A DNA stretch of 64,000 nucleotides from Saprolegnia diclina VS20. Taxonomy: Eukaryota > Oomycota > Saprolegniomycetes > Saprolegniales > Saprolegniaceae. Each line of letters begins with the position of its first letter. The first letter of the stretch is position 1. The notes under the pieces are model-generated. The model was not told the origin of the DNA and ran no database searches. It saw nothing but the letters and a program-made list of their open reading frames with translations. This document shows, one piece after another, positions 12,681-24,068 of this stretch. The position numbers and the translations under genes were made by a program. The stretch lies in NCBI RefSeq assembly GCF_000281045.1, contig NW_008246113.1, forward strand, positions 253,720 to 317,719, read 5' to 3'.

Positions 12681-13274
12681 CTAGTACATCCCACCATCGC
12701 CAAACAACAGCCCCTCAACGCTGCAAAGGTTGGCGAAGCTCAACGTGGGTGCTTGGATCGGCTCGAAGTCGGCTGATTCGCGGGGCATGGCAATCTCTTC
12801 GGCGATGCGGCATCGCTGCTTCTTCGCACTGCCAAGCAGCTCGTTGTCGTCGGAGAGGAGCTGGCTTAGGTCCCTCCACATGCTCGATCGCGCATCGACT
12901 TCGGTGCTCGTATGCATCTGCATGGTCATGTGCCGCGACAAGTTGCCGGACGTCGAGAAGGACCGCCCGCAGATATGGCAGACGTACGGCTGCAGTCCGA
13001 CGTGCGTTGAGAGGTGGCGCACGAGCTTCTCGCGTGAGCAAAAGGTCTTGGCGCACGCGTTCCAAGCGCAACCAAACGGCTTTTGAACGCGGTGCGTATG
13101 CGAATGCCGGACAAGATTGCCAGATGTGGTAAAACGCTTGCCGCAGTTTGGCTCGACGCAGACGAATGGCCGCAGTCCCAAATGTGTCTTCTGGTGCTCG
13201 TGCAAGGTAAACTTGCGCTTGAAGCGCTTGTTGCAGCCGTCAACGGGGCAGGCAAAGCGTCGGTCGGGCTCCAT
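12681..13274 (-). CDS. Four-finger C2H2 zinc-finger protein
   Basis: A single-exon 197-residue protein, probably a DNA-binding transcription factor in the nucleus. Four fingers fill residues ~8-125: three have C-x4-C and H-x3-H spacing, and the fourth has C-x2-C with a wide H-x5-H. Recognition-helix segments read KRKFTLHEH, TTSGNLVRH, CSREKLVRH and STSGNLSRH. The tail carries KKQRCRIAEEIAMP, shared with three neighbours, then FEPIQ. Upstream of the start the message-sense sequence is a pyrimidine-rich TTTCATTTTCACTTTCAC run, also found before the 15121 paralogue. ATG 13274 is placed six residues before finger 1. Confidence 0.85.
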   Translation of the reverse strand: MEPDRRFACPVDGCNKRFKRKFTLHEHQKTHLGLRPFVCVEPNCGKRFTTSGNLVRHSHTHRVQKPFGCAWNACAKTFCSREKLVRHLSTHVGLQPYVCHICGRSFSTSGNLSRHMTMQMHTSTEVDARSSMWRDLSQLLSDDNELLGSAKKQRCRIAEEIAMPRESADFEPIQAPTLSFANLCSVEGLLFGDGGMY

Positions 13275-14530
13275 GGTGTCGCAAAGTGAAAGTGAAAATG
13301 AAATTTATAGTTCGAATCTTGCGTGCAGTGCTGACGGTCACCGAACAGGATGTGCGGTTGCTGCCCTTGGTTGACGTGGTACGAGCTGCGATTGGAGCCA
13401 GCTACAGCGAAGCCAGGTGTAAATGAAGATGAATGCGGGGTCTCGACGTCGACTGGCCATGGCAAAAGATTCCTCCATGTTACGAGTCCCACTGTCGATT
13501 CCCGAAATTGGAATCTCATGAATCTATTTTTCCAGTTGCAATGGCAACCACTGGACTGAGGTGCGAAACAAATACTTGCTGTCGGAATGACTTTCTGGTC
13601 TGAGAGCATATTCGCCGGCTGCCATCAAGGTTGGTGCTCGGTCGTGGACATGCCACACACCGTATCGTCCTAGGGTGATGCATCGAGGTCCTACGCGGGC
13701 CTTCACGACAGCGCCGTCATGGATCCGCCAAGAGCTATCGAGTGGCTACTCATGTCAAGGATGGCCGATGTGTGTGCTTTCGAAAGTAGCTACGCGTGGC
13801 ACCGCAAATGCCTATCGCACCGTGCGTCCAGCAACTTTGATGGTCGCGCCTCTGCGGAAGGGGAGGCGTAGCACTTGGACGCTCGCCAGCCAGTAACTCC
13901 AAGCGCTCTGGAGTTTGGTCGTGGTGTGGCGACTGGTATAGGGGTAGGGCCCGATGCCAGGAGCGCGCAGCCGATGGCACTCAAGTACGTGAGCGCCATG
14001 GACGTACACGTTCTGCACGAGACAAGAGAACTCACTTCATCAGTGATAACATCGCTAGTGTCGTTTTGCGAACGCTCGCTGTCCAAGAATATGCTCGATC
14101 GATCATCGGAGCTTGGCGAAATTCAAGTGCCTATCCGACGGCGGATACCCTATCCTTCAACGAGTTGAATAGTCCAGCACATATCACTGAACGCCCTCTG
14201 TGTTAGCTTGCCGTGACGTCACTCGTACCTTCTGCGCGTCGACTCTGCCCAAGCACCACGAGATTCGAGCGTCGCTTTGCGCTCGACGACGGGTCCTAGG
14301 AACAGAGGAGCATCGGGCCCGGACAAGCGTGTAGGAGCTTTTTCTGCAGCCAAGGCGACGGCGAAGACGCACGTTCAATGACCTCGAACAGCCGTACAAC
14401 TAGCAGTAGTTGCATCCATACTAGATTCGAATCTTCACCTACCACTACGTGAATGCGTCTTTTGTTTGGATGCCAGCTCCGCATTGTCGCTGTGCCATCC
14501 AGCACCAAGTTATAAAGGAAGTTACGACAA
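13275..14530. other. Intergenic between zinc-finger genes
   Basis: No supported gene. The first 40 bp hold the (GTGAAA)n-like purine run on the plus strand noted for the neighbouring gene. The rest shows only short open frames. Confidence 0.4.
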
Positions 14531-15121
14531 CTATAAACCTGCCGTCATGGCGCTACAGAGTCCGTCCCGACTCCACGGCTCCGCGTCGTACGGCAGCACT
14601 TGGATTGGCTCGACATTTAGTGGTACGCGCGGCATGGCGATCTCGTCCGCGACGCGACTGCGTTTCTTGGTCTTTGCGATCGGAAGGTCGTCCTTGAGAA
14701 GAAGCCGGCTCAAATCCATCCACGTTGAGCTTGATATCGCGTCGCCTTGGGTGCTCGCATGGGCTTGCGTCTTGGTGTGGCGCGCCAGGTTCCCCGACGT
14801 CGAGAACGACTGACCGCACACGTGGCAGGCGTAAGGTCGCAGCCCAACGTGCGTCGGGAGGTGGCGCACGAGCTTCTCGCGCGAGCAAAACCGCTTGGCG
14901 CACGTGTTCCAGGCGCACGCGAACGGCTTGTCGACGCGGTGCGTGTGCGAATGCCGAATCAGGTTCCCAGATGTGGTAAAGCGCTTGCCGCAGTTGGGCT
15001 CGACGCAGGCAAATGGCCGCAGCCCCGTATGTGTTTTTTGGTGCTCGTGCAAGGTAAATCGGCGCTTGAAGCGCTTCTTGCAGCCGTCGACGGGGCACTG
15101 GAACGGTCGGTCAAGCTCCAT
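14531..15121 (-). CDS. Four-finger C2H2 zinc-finger protein
   Basis: A 196-residue single-exon paralogue of the 12681-13274 gene. The frame is open further upstream, but only from a TTG; the first ATG is at 15121, giving MELDRPFQCPVDGC. Four fingers follow with helices KRRFTLHEH, TTSGNLIRH, CSREKLVRH and STSGNLARH; finger 4 again has the unusual H-x5-H spacing. The tail has KKRSRVADEIAMP and VEPIQV. A repeated AAAATG tract (plus strand 15130-15152) forms a pyrimidine-rich leader. Closest relative by eye is 12681-13274, indicating a local duplication. Confidence 0.87.
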   Translation of the reverse strand: MELDRPFQCPVDGCKKRFKRRFTLHEHQKTHTGLRPFACVEPNCGKRFTTSGNLIRHSHTHRVDKPFACAWNTCAKRFCSREKLVRHLPTHVGLRPYACHVCGQSFSTSGNLARHTKTQAHASTQGDAISSSTWMDLSRLLLKDDLPIAKTKKRSRVADEIAMPRVPLNVEPIQVLPYDAEPWSRDGLCSAMTAGL

Positions 15122-15736
15122 GGCGCAGCAAAAATGAAAATGAAAATGAAAAGGACAGGCCGCGTAAGGACGAGGTCTTCGACGGCGCCCCCGCCGGAGC
15201 ACATCATTTGCGGTCAAAAGGATGTGCGGTGCTACGACGCGATGGTGCACGCGGACACGGCAGTTGCCCTTCGAGCCAGCGTCGGTGACGAAGCATACAA
15301 ACATCAAGACGTTTCCAGACGTTGAAGACAACTGCTAGGGGTCTGCGACAGTGTCCCTGGATCGTCCATGGCGTGTCAAGGCCGTCGCCAACGCAACTCG
15401 CTATTTGATACAAACACAAAGAGAATTTGCTTGGTTGAAGACGAGGGCTGATTGATGGTTGTCTGTCATAAGGCAGGACTCGTGCCTTGACGGCAGTTGC
15501 CATTGCGTTCCGAGCGGGGAGGACACAACCCCGTACCACGCAAAGTTGTCGGACACGCTGCGTTCGAGACAACGCACCCACGTCCATGATGCGCTTCGAG
15601 ATGGATGCGGCGAGAGGCACCGCTTGCTGTTACTAGTCTGGGGTTGGCACGACTATACTGCTACATGTTAATAATTAATCGCATCAAACGATGCTGCTAA
15701 TAACTCTATCTCGGTGGTCCATAGTTCATGTGCCTG
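15122..15736. other. Intergenic
   Basis: No supported gene; contains the leader tract of the upstream zinc-finger gene and short open frames. Confidence 0.4.
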
Positions 15737-16444
15737 CTAAATGCCGTAGAGATAATCTTGCGCGTAGTAAGGGGTCGGGAGCGACTCGGTGTAAAAACTC
15801 AGTGCGTGGGCAGCGTACTGCGGCCACACCATGGCCGGCACCGGCATCGCGTTTACGGGCTCAAAGGTCGTCGGCATCGGCCACTCGTACAGCTCAGACT
15901 CGGAGAGCGCCATGGCAATCTCGGCCGTCGAGTGCGGAAGCGGCGGCTTAGCCGCAAGGGGCACGGCCAGCTCCTCAGCGACGCGGCGCTTCTTGGTCGG
16001 CACGAGGAGCGCGGGCAACTCCCACAGCAGTGCCTCGTGGTGGCAGTCGCCAGAGCCCAGTTCCGGGTGCGATTTCGAGTGGCGGGCGAGGGTGCCGGAC
16101 GTCGTGAACGCCTTGTTGCAGACGCTGCACTCGAACGGCCGGAGTCCGACGTGCGTCTTGAGGTGGCGCACGAGCTTCTCGCGCGTGCAAAATCGCTTGG
16201 CGCACTCTTCCCAGCCGCAGCCGAACGGCTTCTCGGCGTTGTGCGTCAACGTGTGGCGCGTGAGGTTTCCGGAGGTGCTAAAGTGGCGGCCGCAGCCGTC
16301 AATAGCGCAGACGTACGGGCGAACACCGCTGTGCGTCTTCTCGTGCTCCTGGAGCGTAAACTTGCGCTTGAAGCGCTTGTTGCAGCCGTCGATCAGGCAG
16401 ACGAAGCGGCGGTCTTCGGGCGACGACGGCGGTGAGAGCGACAT
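15737..16444 (-). CDS. Four-finger C2H2 zinc-finger protein
   Basis: A 235-residue single-exon protein. Fingers occupy residues ~12-130 with helices KRKFTLQEH, STSGNLTRH, CTREKLVRH and TTSGTLARH; all have H-x3-H spacing. A leader rich in Ser/Pro (MSLSPPSSPEDRR) precedes finger 1. The tail has KKRRVAEELAVP and then a hydrophobic, Pro/Tyr-rich segment (TFEPVNAMPVPAMVW) that might be an activation or cofactor-binding region, by inference only. A GGTCAAAAG element lies just upstream of the ATG on the plus strand. Confidence 0.88.
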   Translation of the reverse strand: MSLSPPSSPEDRRFVCLIDGCNKRFKRKFTLQEHEKTHSGVRPYVCAIDGCGRHFSTSGNLTRHTLTHNAEKPFGCGWEECAKRFCTREKLVRHLKTHVGLRPFECSVCNKAFTTSGTLARHSKSHPELGSGDCHHEALLWELPALLVPTKKRRVAEELAVPLAAKPPLPHSTAEIAMALSESELYEWPMPTTFEPVNAMPVPAMVWPQYAAHALSFYTESLPTPYYAQDYLYGI

Positions 16445-19037
16445 GGTGAGTCTCAGCGGTCAAAAGGAAAAGTGAACTGTGAATTCCAACGCAGTACCGA
16501 AGTTGGAGGTCAGTACGCTTTCTGAAGTTTGCAATGGATGCCACATCGGCGAGGCGACCCGTGACGGGCCACATCCACGCGCCATCGCATCTCATTGGCT
16601 GCGCGGGGTCGACATCTGCAGCGACACCGTCTGGACGAGTCAAGACGGATCGAACTCGGCGGGCGCGTGCCTTCTGACACGAAACGGAGTGGGCTCGAGC
16701 ACCCGAGCGCGTCAGCGAAATGAGATGAAAGGACGCTACCACGAGCAATCGAACGATGGCAGTCGGGGAGAGCGCGGGTGATGGGATCGCCGGCTCTGCT
16801 GCACCGTGGGCGCAGAGATATTCGGGCCACACCACCTTGTGCGCAAGATGTGGCAGCGTTGCCTTGCACGCTGTGTCCAGAAGCCTGACCCATTGTGCCA
16901 GTGCCAGCCCACTCTCGAGGCAACTGCTGTCATGGCCACAGTGGCTAAAACCAACAGATGGTGCTTGCTTGCACCATGTAGTTTTGGGCTGGTCGTGGAC
17001 GGCCGGCGCGATGCTACACGAGGAACGCGTGATCTTTTGCCGTGTCGCACCCGTGCGAGATTTGCTCTTGTCAAATGTATCCTGCGCACGCCGGGACGTC
17101 GCGAAGACTCGGCGATATTGGTGGTTGCTTGCACACGGCGTCGTCGAGTCGGCACCACGCGAAGTAGCCACAACATAGGTGGACTTCCACGTCGACAGGC
17201 GCACGGGAGCACGCTCTAGGACTACGGAGCGCTGTATACATACATTCAAAGCCAAACGCTGACGCTGCTCGAGACGCCGCGTCAACACCATCGAGGTTCG
17301 CTATTGCCACATGATTTGCTGTCTATGATGTGCACGCTAAATGAAGTCGACTATGATGTCGAGAAGCACAGGTTTTCATCTGGCCAAAGGCGCTGGCCCT
17401 TGCGTTGGGATCCTGGGATGTGGCGCGAACGATCCACGTCCAGCGGTGTCGACACTGCCACGTGGTGCGCATCTCGTCCTGAAGTCTGCAAGCGCAGTCC
17501 CAACAACAACAGTTGGCGCGGCCCACCGATGCGATTTTTACATGCAATACGTTGCCATAGCTGCTGTTCGAGCTTATACTTTTTTGATCAGGAGCGGTTC
17601 ACGCGCAGGCGGCGGACCACGCAAGGTGATGGGCGAAAGGAGGGTGGACGCTCTCAACGTTCGAATGCTTCACAAATATTGGTTGTTGCACGGGACATGC
17701 CTCTTCCAACTTGAACTCAAGCGCGGTTCAACGCCCTGAGGGTGGTGTAGCGTCCGACAGATCATTTTTAGATGATATACACTAGGAAATTGTAACGGAT
17801 ATAAGATCTGGAGCGGCAGCCGCCAATGTGGCGGATCTGTGTCCAGAGCGCTGGTCACACGCGTACGTTGTTGAGCAAAACCATAAAATACGCAGGAGGG
17901 AGCGACGCGCTCTCCTCCAAGCGACTGCACACGCCAGGCGCCTTTTTGCTGAAGTGCAACCAACGACTCCACAGTTAGCGCGTACCAAATAAGATCCATA
18001 TCAGATACACCATATGTTGGCACACACATGGTAATTTGACGCGATGCGCTTTGTCGCATCCGCGGAAGATTCGATGTATTTTGCAAGTCTTGAGCTTCAA
18101 TCGGTCAGCGATTGGTCCAGCCAAAGACATGGTGTAACTCGAGGTATGGTGGACAGCGGCTACCGCAACTGTGCCTGCCTTTTCGACGATTCTGTACGAC
18201 GCTGGTATGAACCCTTTGTGAAAGCGCGTCCATGTCGGCGCTTGCTGGCGACACCGCTGCGAGTCAACTCGGCAGTTTGTAATTTCACAGCGCGCGACAG
18301 TTGCTCCCTTTCCTGGGGCACACATCCAATGTGTTGATATTTCGAACCATGATGTCTCTACGGGTGACTTGACGACGGCAAGAGCTGCCGCTGTGGATCC
18401 GACCAAGACGCGACACGCCATGTTGAACGTCATCCACGGGTGCAGGGGCAACTGCTGGATAATCTGATGTCTCCAAATTTCATCATTCAGGCCAATGTTA
18501 TTATAGAGATGAAAGCTCTTACCAGGGTGTTTATCTTACACGATATAAGAAACGCGTGTCAACACCCGCCCACACGATGCGAGAAGTAGAGAGATGAGCG
18601 AAATGGTCAGGACCAGAGAAAAATACTAAAAAATACACCTGAGCGCCATTCACGGGCGTGACCACCGGACGTCGTCGTTCCCCCTTGGGATCACGCGCCT
18701 GTCTTGTTATTGGTACAGTAAATGGATGGTCGACGGCGGGCAATCGAATCGAACACGGTAGAAGCGTTGCCCAAGACGACCGAGTGGGACTTCGTCGCTT
18801 TTGAGGATTGGCAGTGGGATGTCTTGTGCTGCTCCAGTGCCACACTGGCGCCATCCTGGACGTGCGCACTGGATCTTGCAGATCTTTCACAATCCGAATC
18901 TGGTTCTTTGCCACTGCTCTCTCAAGAAATGTACCAACTAGAACGAGTTATTGTTGCGAAATTCTTGTAGTTGTCGTGGGAAGGGAGGGTTTTAAGTTAA
19001 CATATTATACTAGTACGACGACAGCACGCTTGTTGGT
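16445..19037. other. Long intergenic region, no supported gene
   Basis: About 2.6 kb between zinc-finger genes. Frames up to 330 codons exist, but the longest (minus, entering the neighbouring fingers out of frame) is a shadow. No domain, repeat or transposon is recognised. Confidence 0.4.
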
Positions 19038-19802
19038 CTATAAGCCCCCGTAGACGCCTTGGACGGGCCACGGGCTCGGGCTCGGCACGGGCGGGTACGC
19101 ACTCGTGCTCCACATGGCCGGGGGGTGGGCCTGCAAAATGTTCGGCGACGGGGCTTCGCTGCCACTGCTCGCACCCGACGGCAAGCAGAGCCGCTCGAGG
19201 TCCTGCTCGAGCCACATGGCCTCAATGTCGGCGTCGTCGGAGGGCGACGCGTACTCGGGGCTGTCGAGCGGGGTCGGGTCGGTCGACTCGTCGAGCAGCA
19301 GCGAAATGCCCAGCGGCGCTTGGCACGCCATCGGCGTCGCGAGCTCGTCGGCGACGCGGCGCTTCTTCATGATCTTGAGCGTCCGGGCGACGCCAGTCGT
19401 GCCGCGCTGCGACGCTGGAAGGTGCGATTTCGCGTGGCGGGCGAGGTTGCCGGACGTCGTGAACGACTTGGCGCAGGTCGGGCACGTGTACGGCCGCAGT
19501 CCGACGTGCGTCTTGAGGTGGCGCACGAGCTTCTCGCGCGTGCAAAACCGCTTGGCGCACTTCTCCCAAGCGCACGCATACGGCTTCTCGCCCGTGTGAG
19601 TAAACGTGTGGCGAGAGAGGTTCCCGGAGGTGCTAAAGTGGCGGTCGCAGCCGGGCACCGGGCAAACGTACGGGCGGATGCCGCTGTGCGTCTTCTCGTG
19701 CTCCTGGAGCGTAAACTTGCGCTTGAAGCGCTTGTTGCAGCCGTCGATCGGGCACACGAAGCGGCGGTCGTCGTCCTCGGGAAGCAACGCGTCGGTCGAC
19801 AT
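19038..19802 (-). CDS. Four-finger C2H2 zinc-finger protein
   Basis: A 254-residue single-exon paralogue. An acidic leader (LLPEDDDRRF) precedes four fingers with helices KRKFTLQEH, STSGNLSRH, CTREKLVRH and TTSGNLARH. Downstream lies KKRRVADELATP, then an acidic stretch (STDPTPLDSPEYASPSDDADIEAMW) and a Pro-rich end, which suggests a transcriptional activator layout. It is most like the 15737-16444 gene. The ATG at 19802 is eleven residues before finger 1. Confidence 0.88.
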   Translation of the reverse strand: MSTDALLPEDDDRRFVCPIDGCNKRFKRKFTLQEHEKTHSGIRPYVCPVPGCDRHFSTSGNLSRHTFTHTGEKPYACAWEKCAKRFCTREKLVRHLKTHVGLRPYTCPTCAKSFTTSGNLARHAKSHLPASQRGTTGVARTLKIMKKRRVADELATPMACQAPLGISLLLDESTDPTPLDSPEYASPSDDADIEAMWLEQDLERLCLPSGASSGSEAPSPNILQAHPPAMWSTSAYPPVPSPSPWPVQGVYGGL

Positions 19803-22211
19803 GGAATCTCTGATGCAAATAGGAAAGTGAGACCCACTGTGGCATGTTCCGCCGTCGCGCTATGCGACGTTTCCACCTCAAGTGCCGGCTGTCCTGTCCG
19901 AATACCGTAGGAGGCCGATTCCTGAAGTTTGTGAGCCAGTGCAAGGATCGTCGCCGCAGTCAGTAGCAAATCGGAGGCGCCACGCCATACAAACACCAAG
20001 GTGCACGGCGCGTCTCGAGTTTGGTCGGCGCGTCGTGACGACCAATGCTGCATGCCACACCCACATCTTGTCTTTGGCCAACGACTGTCCCACGCTGCGC
20101 AGCCGGGAGGAATTCACGTCAAACTGTGCTTTGCACGTGGGATCACGACGTTGCCCTTGTGCGATTCCCTTATTCAGTACGTGCCCTTGTGTGCCGTGTT
20201 GCGAGACGACAGATGCGAGCGAGCAAGACTCTCGAGTTGGATTGTCTGGTCGAGCAAGGATGAATGCAAGTATGAAGCAGCCACACGCTGCACGAAACGT
20301 CATGGCCATGGGTGCTTGGATGAGGCTGGATATGCGAGGCGGCAATTTGACCTAGTCGTTTCGCATGGTAGAAGCTTGGCCACGCCAGTGCTGTTATTCT
20401 TATTTGCAGTGTGTTCTTATATGTTTATCTTGGTTGCGAGTGGCCGTCGACTGTATCGCGAAACAAACAATACTCGTTCCCGACACATACAATGAACAGC
20501 GTCGGCGGAGGTTGTCTCGAGCGCCGGTACGGATTAAGCGAATTTGGGGCTTCACCCATAACGCTGTCACCTAGGTGCTGCAATCACGGAATTGCCCTGC
20601 GTCACACAAGCACTGCGCGGTGATTGGTGCGGGTGGCTTTGATTCGCGCCGTTGATTGGTCGCATCCGACGGCCTTTCTAGCGCGAACACTTTCGATTGG
20701 GCGATTTCGCTTTGCAAAGCGGTGTTGAAGTTGACCGCGCGCTGCGACATGCCGTATTGGATGGCAAGGCAAAGCGCGCTCATTGACATGGAGGAATCAA
20801 GCGCCGCATCGACGCGTCGCGCTGCTTGGAGCTGGGACATCGCGCCTATTCCTTTGGCGTTGCACAACGCAGAGCCGGTGGCGGTAGGCGGCTGCGAAGA
20901 AAGAGTGCCGCATCATCGGTCGCCAGCCGTCCCACGCAGGGAATACCACCGTGTAACGTGATGGACAAGTACCCACGTTGGAGACGCCGCGGGCGGATGC
21001 GTGCACTGCAATCGTAAGATCCTGCGCCTGTATGCAAGTCGCCAGCGAGGACGCCAGAACACGCAAGGATAAAGGAACCCACGCCATGAGCCTTCGCCCG
21101 ACGCTTCAACAAACGCGTTGCACAGGCTCGGCAATGCAAAGCATGCGACACGAACGAGCATATCGCACGCGTCAAGTGGCGTCCTTGACAAGAGCGTGCC
21201 AGCACACCAAGACGGCGTATGATTGGCCCAATGATAGCCAATGAGATGCGGCTGAGCCACGCTCCCGCCGTCGTGACCGCTCGTTTCTGGTGGTATGTTG
21301 AGGCATCCAGGGAAACTCCGCGTGCATTGGCTGCAGGCAGCCATCCTCCCGCCGGAGAAGGGTATCGATCGGAACAGTCCGACATCAACAGAGACAGGGG
21401 CACGGCGCTGCCTCTGCGATATCAGGTGGCTGACTCAGACCACCGTCGCTTCCGGCAAGAGCAAGAGCCATCGTCCTTGCGCCGCGCTTGGCGGCTATAA
21501 GATGGTAGTAGTCTAGAGTAGGATCCCTTGCACGCCTCAACGAATCATGGCAACCACGCCACAGGGGCTTTCCCATCAGATCCGGAATAAAACGCATATG
21601 TTGCGTTTATTGATGTTTAAACGTGGTGACCACCCTCGGTGGCTTCCTCGGCCTCTGACGAGGACGTGCTTCCATGACGTTGAAGATAAGGGCGGGAAAT
21701 GCATCCAAAGCAATGTCCTTTGGTGCCTCCTACCTTCTCGTTCTGCCGACAGGCGCCGGGCCGTAACGGTGTTCACCTTCAGTGAGCCCAGGTCATGTTG
21801 CAGTGCCGACACCTTGTGCCATCGAGGGCCCGTCGTCGACACGGAATCTATGATAGAGCAACTTGCTCATTTGTCGCGTAGGTGCGCTCGTTACTAGCAG
21901 CGGAAGTAGGGTGCAGGCCGTCGTCACCAGGCGACGTCGCTGCCCGGAACGGACTCTCCTCCGCGCGATGGCATTACGTTCGCCGTCCGATCGAGGCTCC
22001 TATGATAGAAGCTCCGGATGTCTCTTTTCTCTCGATGCCGCAGCGTCCCTTGAACTTGAAGGCGCTTGAAGCGAGCTTGCACTGCGTCGCTCCACCTCCT
22101 CCGGCCCGGCATGCGTTAAACCCATAGTTTGACGTGGGTTTAAACATCGAATCTGGTCGCTTGCACATCAAACTCGCGGTTGAAGTTGGCACTTTTCGAT
22201 TTTTCGAGCGC
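19803..22211. other. Long intergenic region, no supported gene
   Basis: About 2.4 kb with only short frames. No recognisable protein, RNA gene or repeat family was seen. Confidence 0.4.
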
Positions 22212-23249
22212 ATGTCGGAGCGATCGTCGATGCTGCCGGGGGCCGCCGCGCCCCGTCGCCACGGGTTCCTCGCGGGTTTGCTGGTGGGCGCCGTCGGTGT
22301 CTTCTGCGTCGGCCTCGTCCTCTCCCAGGCACCCCGCGTCAACATGGAGGGGATGGCGACAACGCTCGCGAGCTCGCCGTCGCTCTCGACGCTCGCTGGC
22401 GTCTCGGCCGCCGACCTCGCACTCATTAACGCTCCGCTGGACATCGCGAGCAACCTGACTGAGGACGCGTGGATCAGGTACCATTTCTTATTCTGAGGCC
22501 GCGCCATGGACCAAGATCTAGCGCGCGCATTGCCCGCTGGATCGTGCATGCCAACGACTGGGCCACGATCGCCACGACAAGCGTGCACCTCGACGGCGCG
22601 CCGTTCGCCAGTATGATCTCGTACAGCGGTGCGCCTTTCACGTAATTTGCAGACGTTGATCGGTCGATGGTATTCTAGATGGCATCGGTGCGTCGCCCCG
22701 CAACGCGACGGGTCGTCTCTACTTTTACTCGAGCATCATGGGCTCGACCGGTGCGCTTTGCGTGTTTAATGGGTTTTTGTAGTATTTATTTGGGGTGGTG
22801 TAGGCAAGGACTTGGCCGCCAACCCGCGTGCGTCCGTCTCGATCACGATGGCGCAACTCGGTCATTGCACGTACGATCCCCAGGTATATCGATGGACAAC
22901 ACAAGGGCCTTGCCAAGGGAGACCGTAGGACCCGACGTGCTGGCGTGTGATTTTTTCGGGGACCCTAACCCCCGCGGTCGCGGTGGACGATGCGCTCTCG
23001 GCGCTATTCTCCAAGTACGCGCCGCCGTGTCATGATGAGGGACTCACTTACCTGCGCTAGGCACCCGCAGATGAGCTACTGGCCACGCGGCCACGATTTC
23101 ACAGCGTACGTAGCACTCTATGTCGTCAAAAAAAGTCTAAAAACTGCCACTCTAGCTACGAGATGCACCCGACTGAGATTTTGCTCTTGGACTTCTACGG
23201 TGGTGCCAAGCACATCGAGCCCGCCAATTACTACAGCGTGCACTTCTAA
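22212..23249 (+). CDS. CREG-like protein (PNPOx-like fold), seven exons
   Basis: Exons 22212-22477, 22522-22628, 22679-22750, 22804-22883, 22929-23014, 23061-23105 and 23156-23249 encode 249 residues with all phases consistent. The protein has an N-terminal hydrophobic signal or anchor (GFLAGLLVGAVGVFCVGLVL, residues ~18-37). The remainder matches CREG (cellular repressor of E1A-stimulated genes), a secreted or endolysosomal glycoprotein with a flavin-reductase-like barrel: ARWIVHANDWATIATTS, SITMAQLGHCTYDPQDPTC, FSGTLTP, SKHPQMSYWPRGHDF and the C-terminal LLLDFYGGAKHIEPANYYSV all have recognisable counterparts. The last intron has an alternative donor at 23110, but the GTACGT donor at 23106 keeps the phase with the CTAG acceptor. 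Role in this organism is unknown. Confidence 0.85.
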
Positions 23250-24068
23250 GCCTTCCCTCTAACAAGGGTTCGATTCTGGAGCTATAAAATATTGTCCTCG
23301 TACACCCCACCAGTGGCCCCCGCGTCAGTGGTGGTACTGTGCATGCAACGAGCCGACCAGCGCGATCGTGTCCATGCGTCCAAGCTATAGGCGCTCGGCA
23401 CTCTGGGCGTGATAAGCTTGAGTCTCTCTCCGCGCGGTCTGGCGCGCTTTTGACCAGATGCGCGAAATCTTGCAGCTGCAACTTCTGCCGTCGGTCGGTG
23501 GATTCGTCTACGATCCCGTCGCTCTCAGCCCACAAGTCGACCATCCGTACCCTCTGGCCGATCTTGCGCGCTTGCGTTTGGTACCGTCTTTGGCTCGAAC
23601 GCAACAACCGCGTGTTTCGCACGACATTGACGCCCCTTCCCGCTGCTGCGCTCGCGATCAAAGCCGCTACTATCACGCGATTGCATATCCGGCACTTGGC
23701 TCGCCGCGCCGTGGTGCCTTCGCTTGCCGAGTCGCTCCATGCCCTACACCCTTGGTGTACTCGCTACCTCATTCTCCACTCAATCCCGAGCCCCGACCAC
23801 GCGCCCTCAGCTTGACGTACCGGCCAAACCTCACGAGCGCACTGGGAAGTCCACCAACTTGACTATATAATTGCATGTTTATAACTCATTTCAACAACAA
23901 TAAGCTCGAGTCTCTGTCCTTGCAGGTGGTGGGCAAATGTGTGCAGCGGCTGAGTGCTCTCAGCGTATGAATCGGATAAGAACTCGGTGGGCAGCTGGAC
24001 CAAAACGTAATGGTTCAGCTTAATGGTGCCAGTAGAGTTCAAGGCGCTGCAATCTCGTGCTGCCAGAC
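23250..24068. other. Intergenic with retroelement relic
   Basis: Apart from the possible retrotransposon fragment listed separately, nothing is recognised. A TATATAA-like stretch lies at about 23863-23870. Confidence 0.35.
23339..23815 (+). mobile_element. Possible degraded end of a non-LTR retrotransposon
   Basis: A 158-codon open frame contains ILRACVWYRLWLERNNRVFR followed by an Ala/Ile-rich helix, resembling the region after the zinc-binding part of LINE reverse transcriptases (pattern W-x-W-x-ERN-x-RVF). Just upstream, in a different frame, are Cys residues (C-A-C-N-E-P) that could belong to the zf-RVT motif. No reverse transcriptase core, endonuclease or poly-A tail is visible, so at most this is a 3' relic broken by frameshifts. 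Confidence 0.35.
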
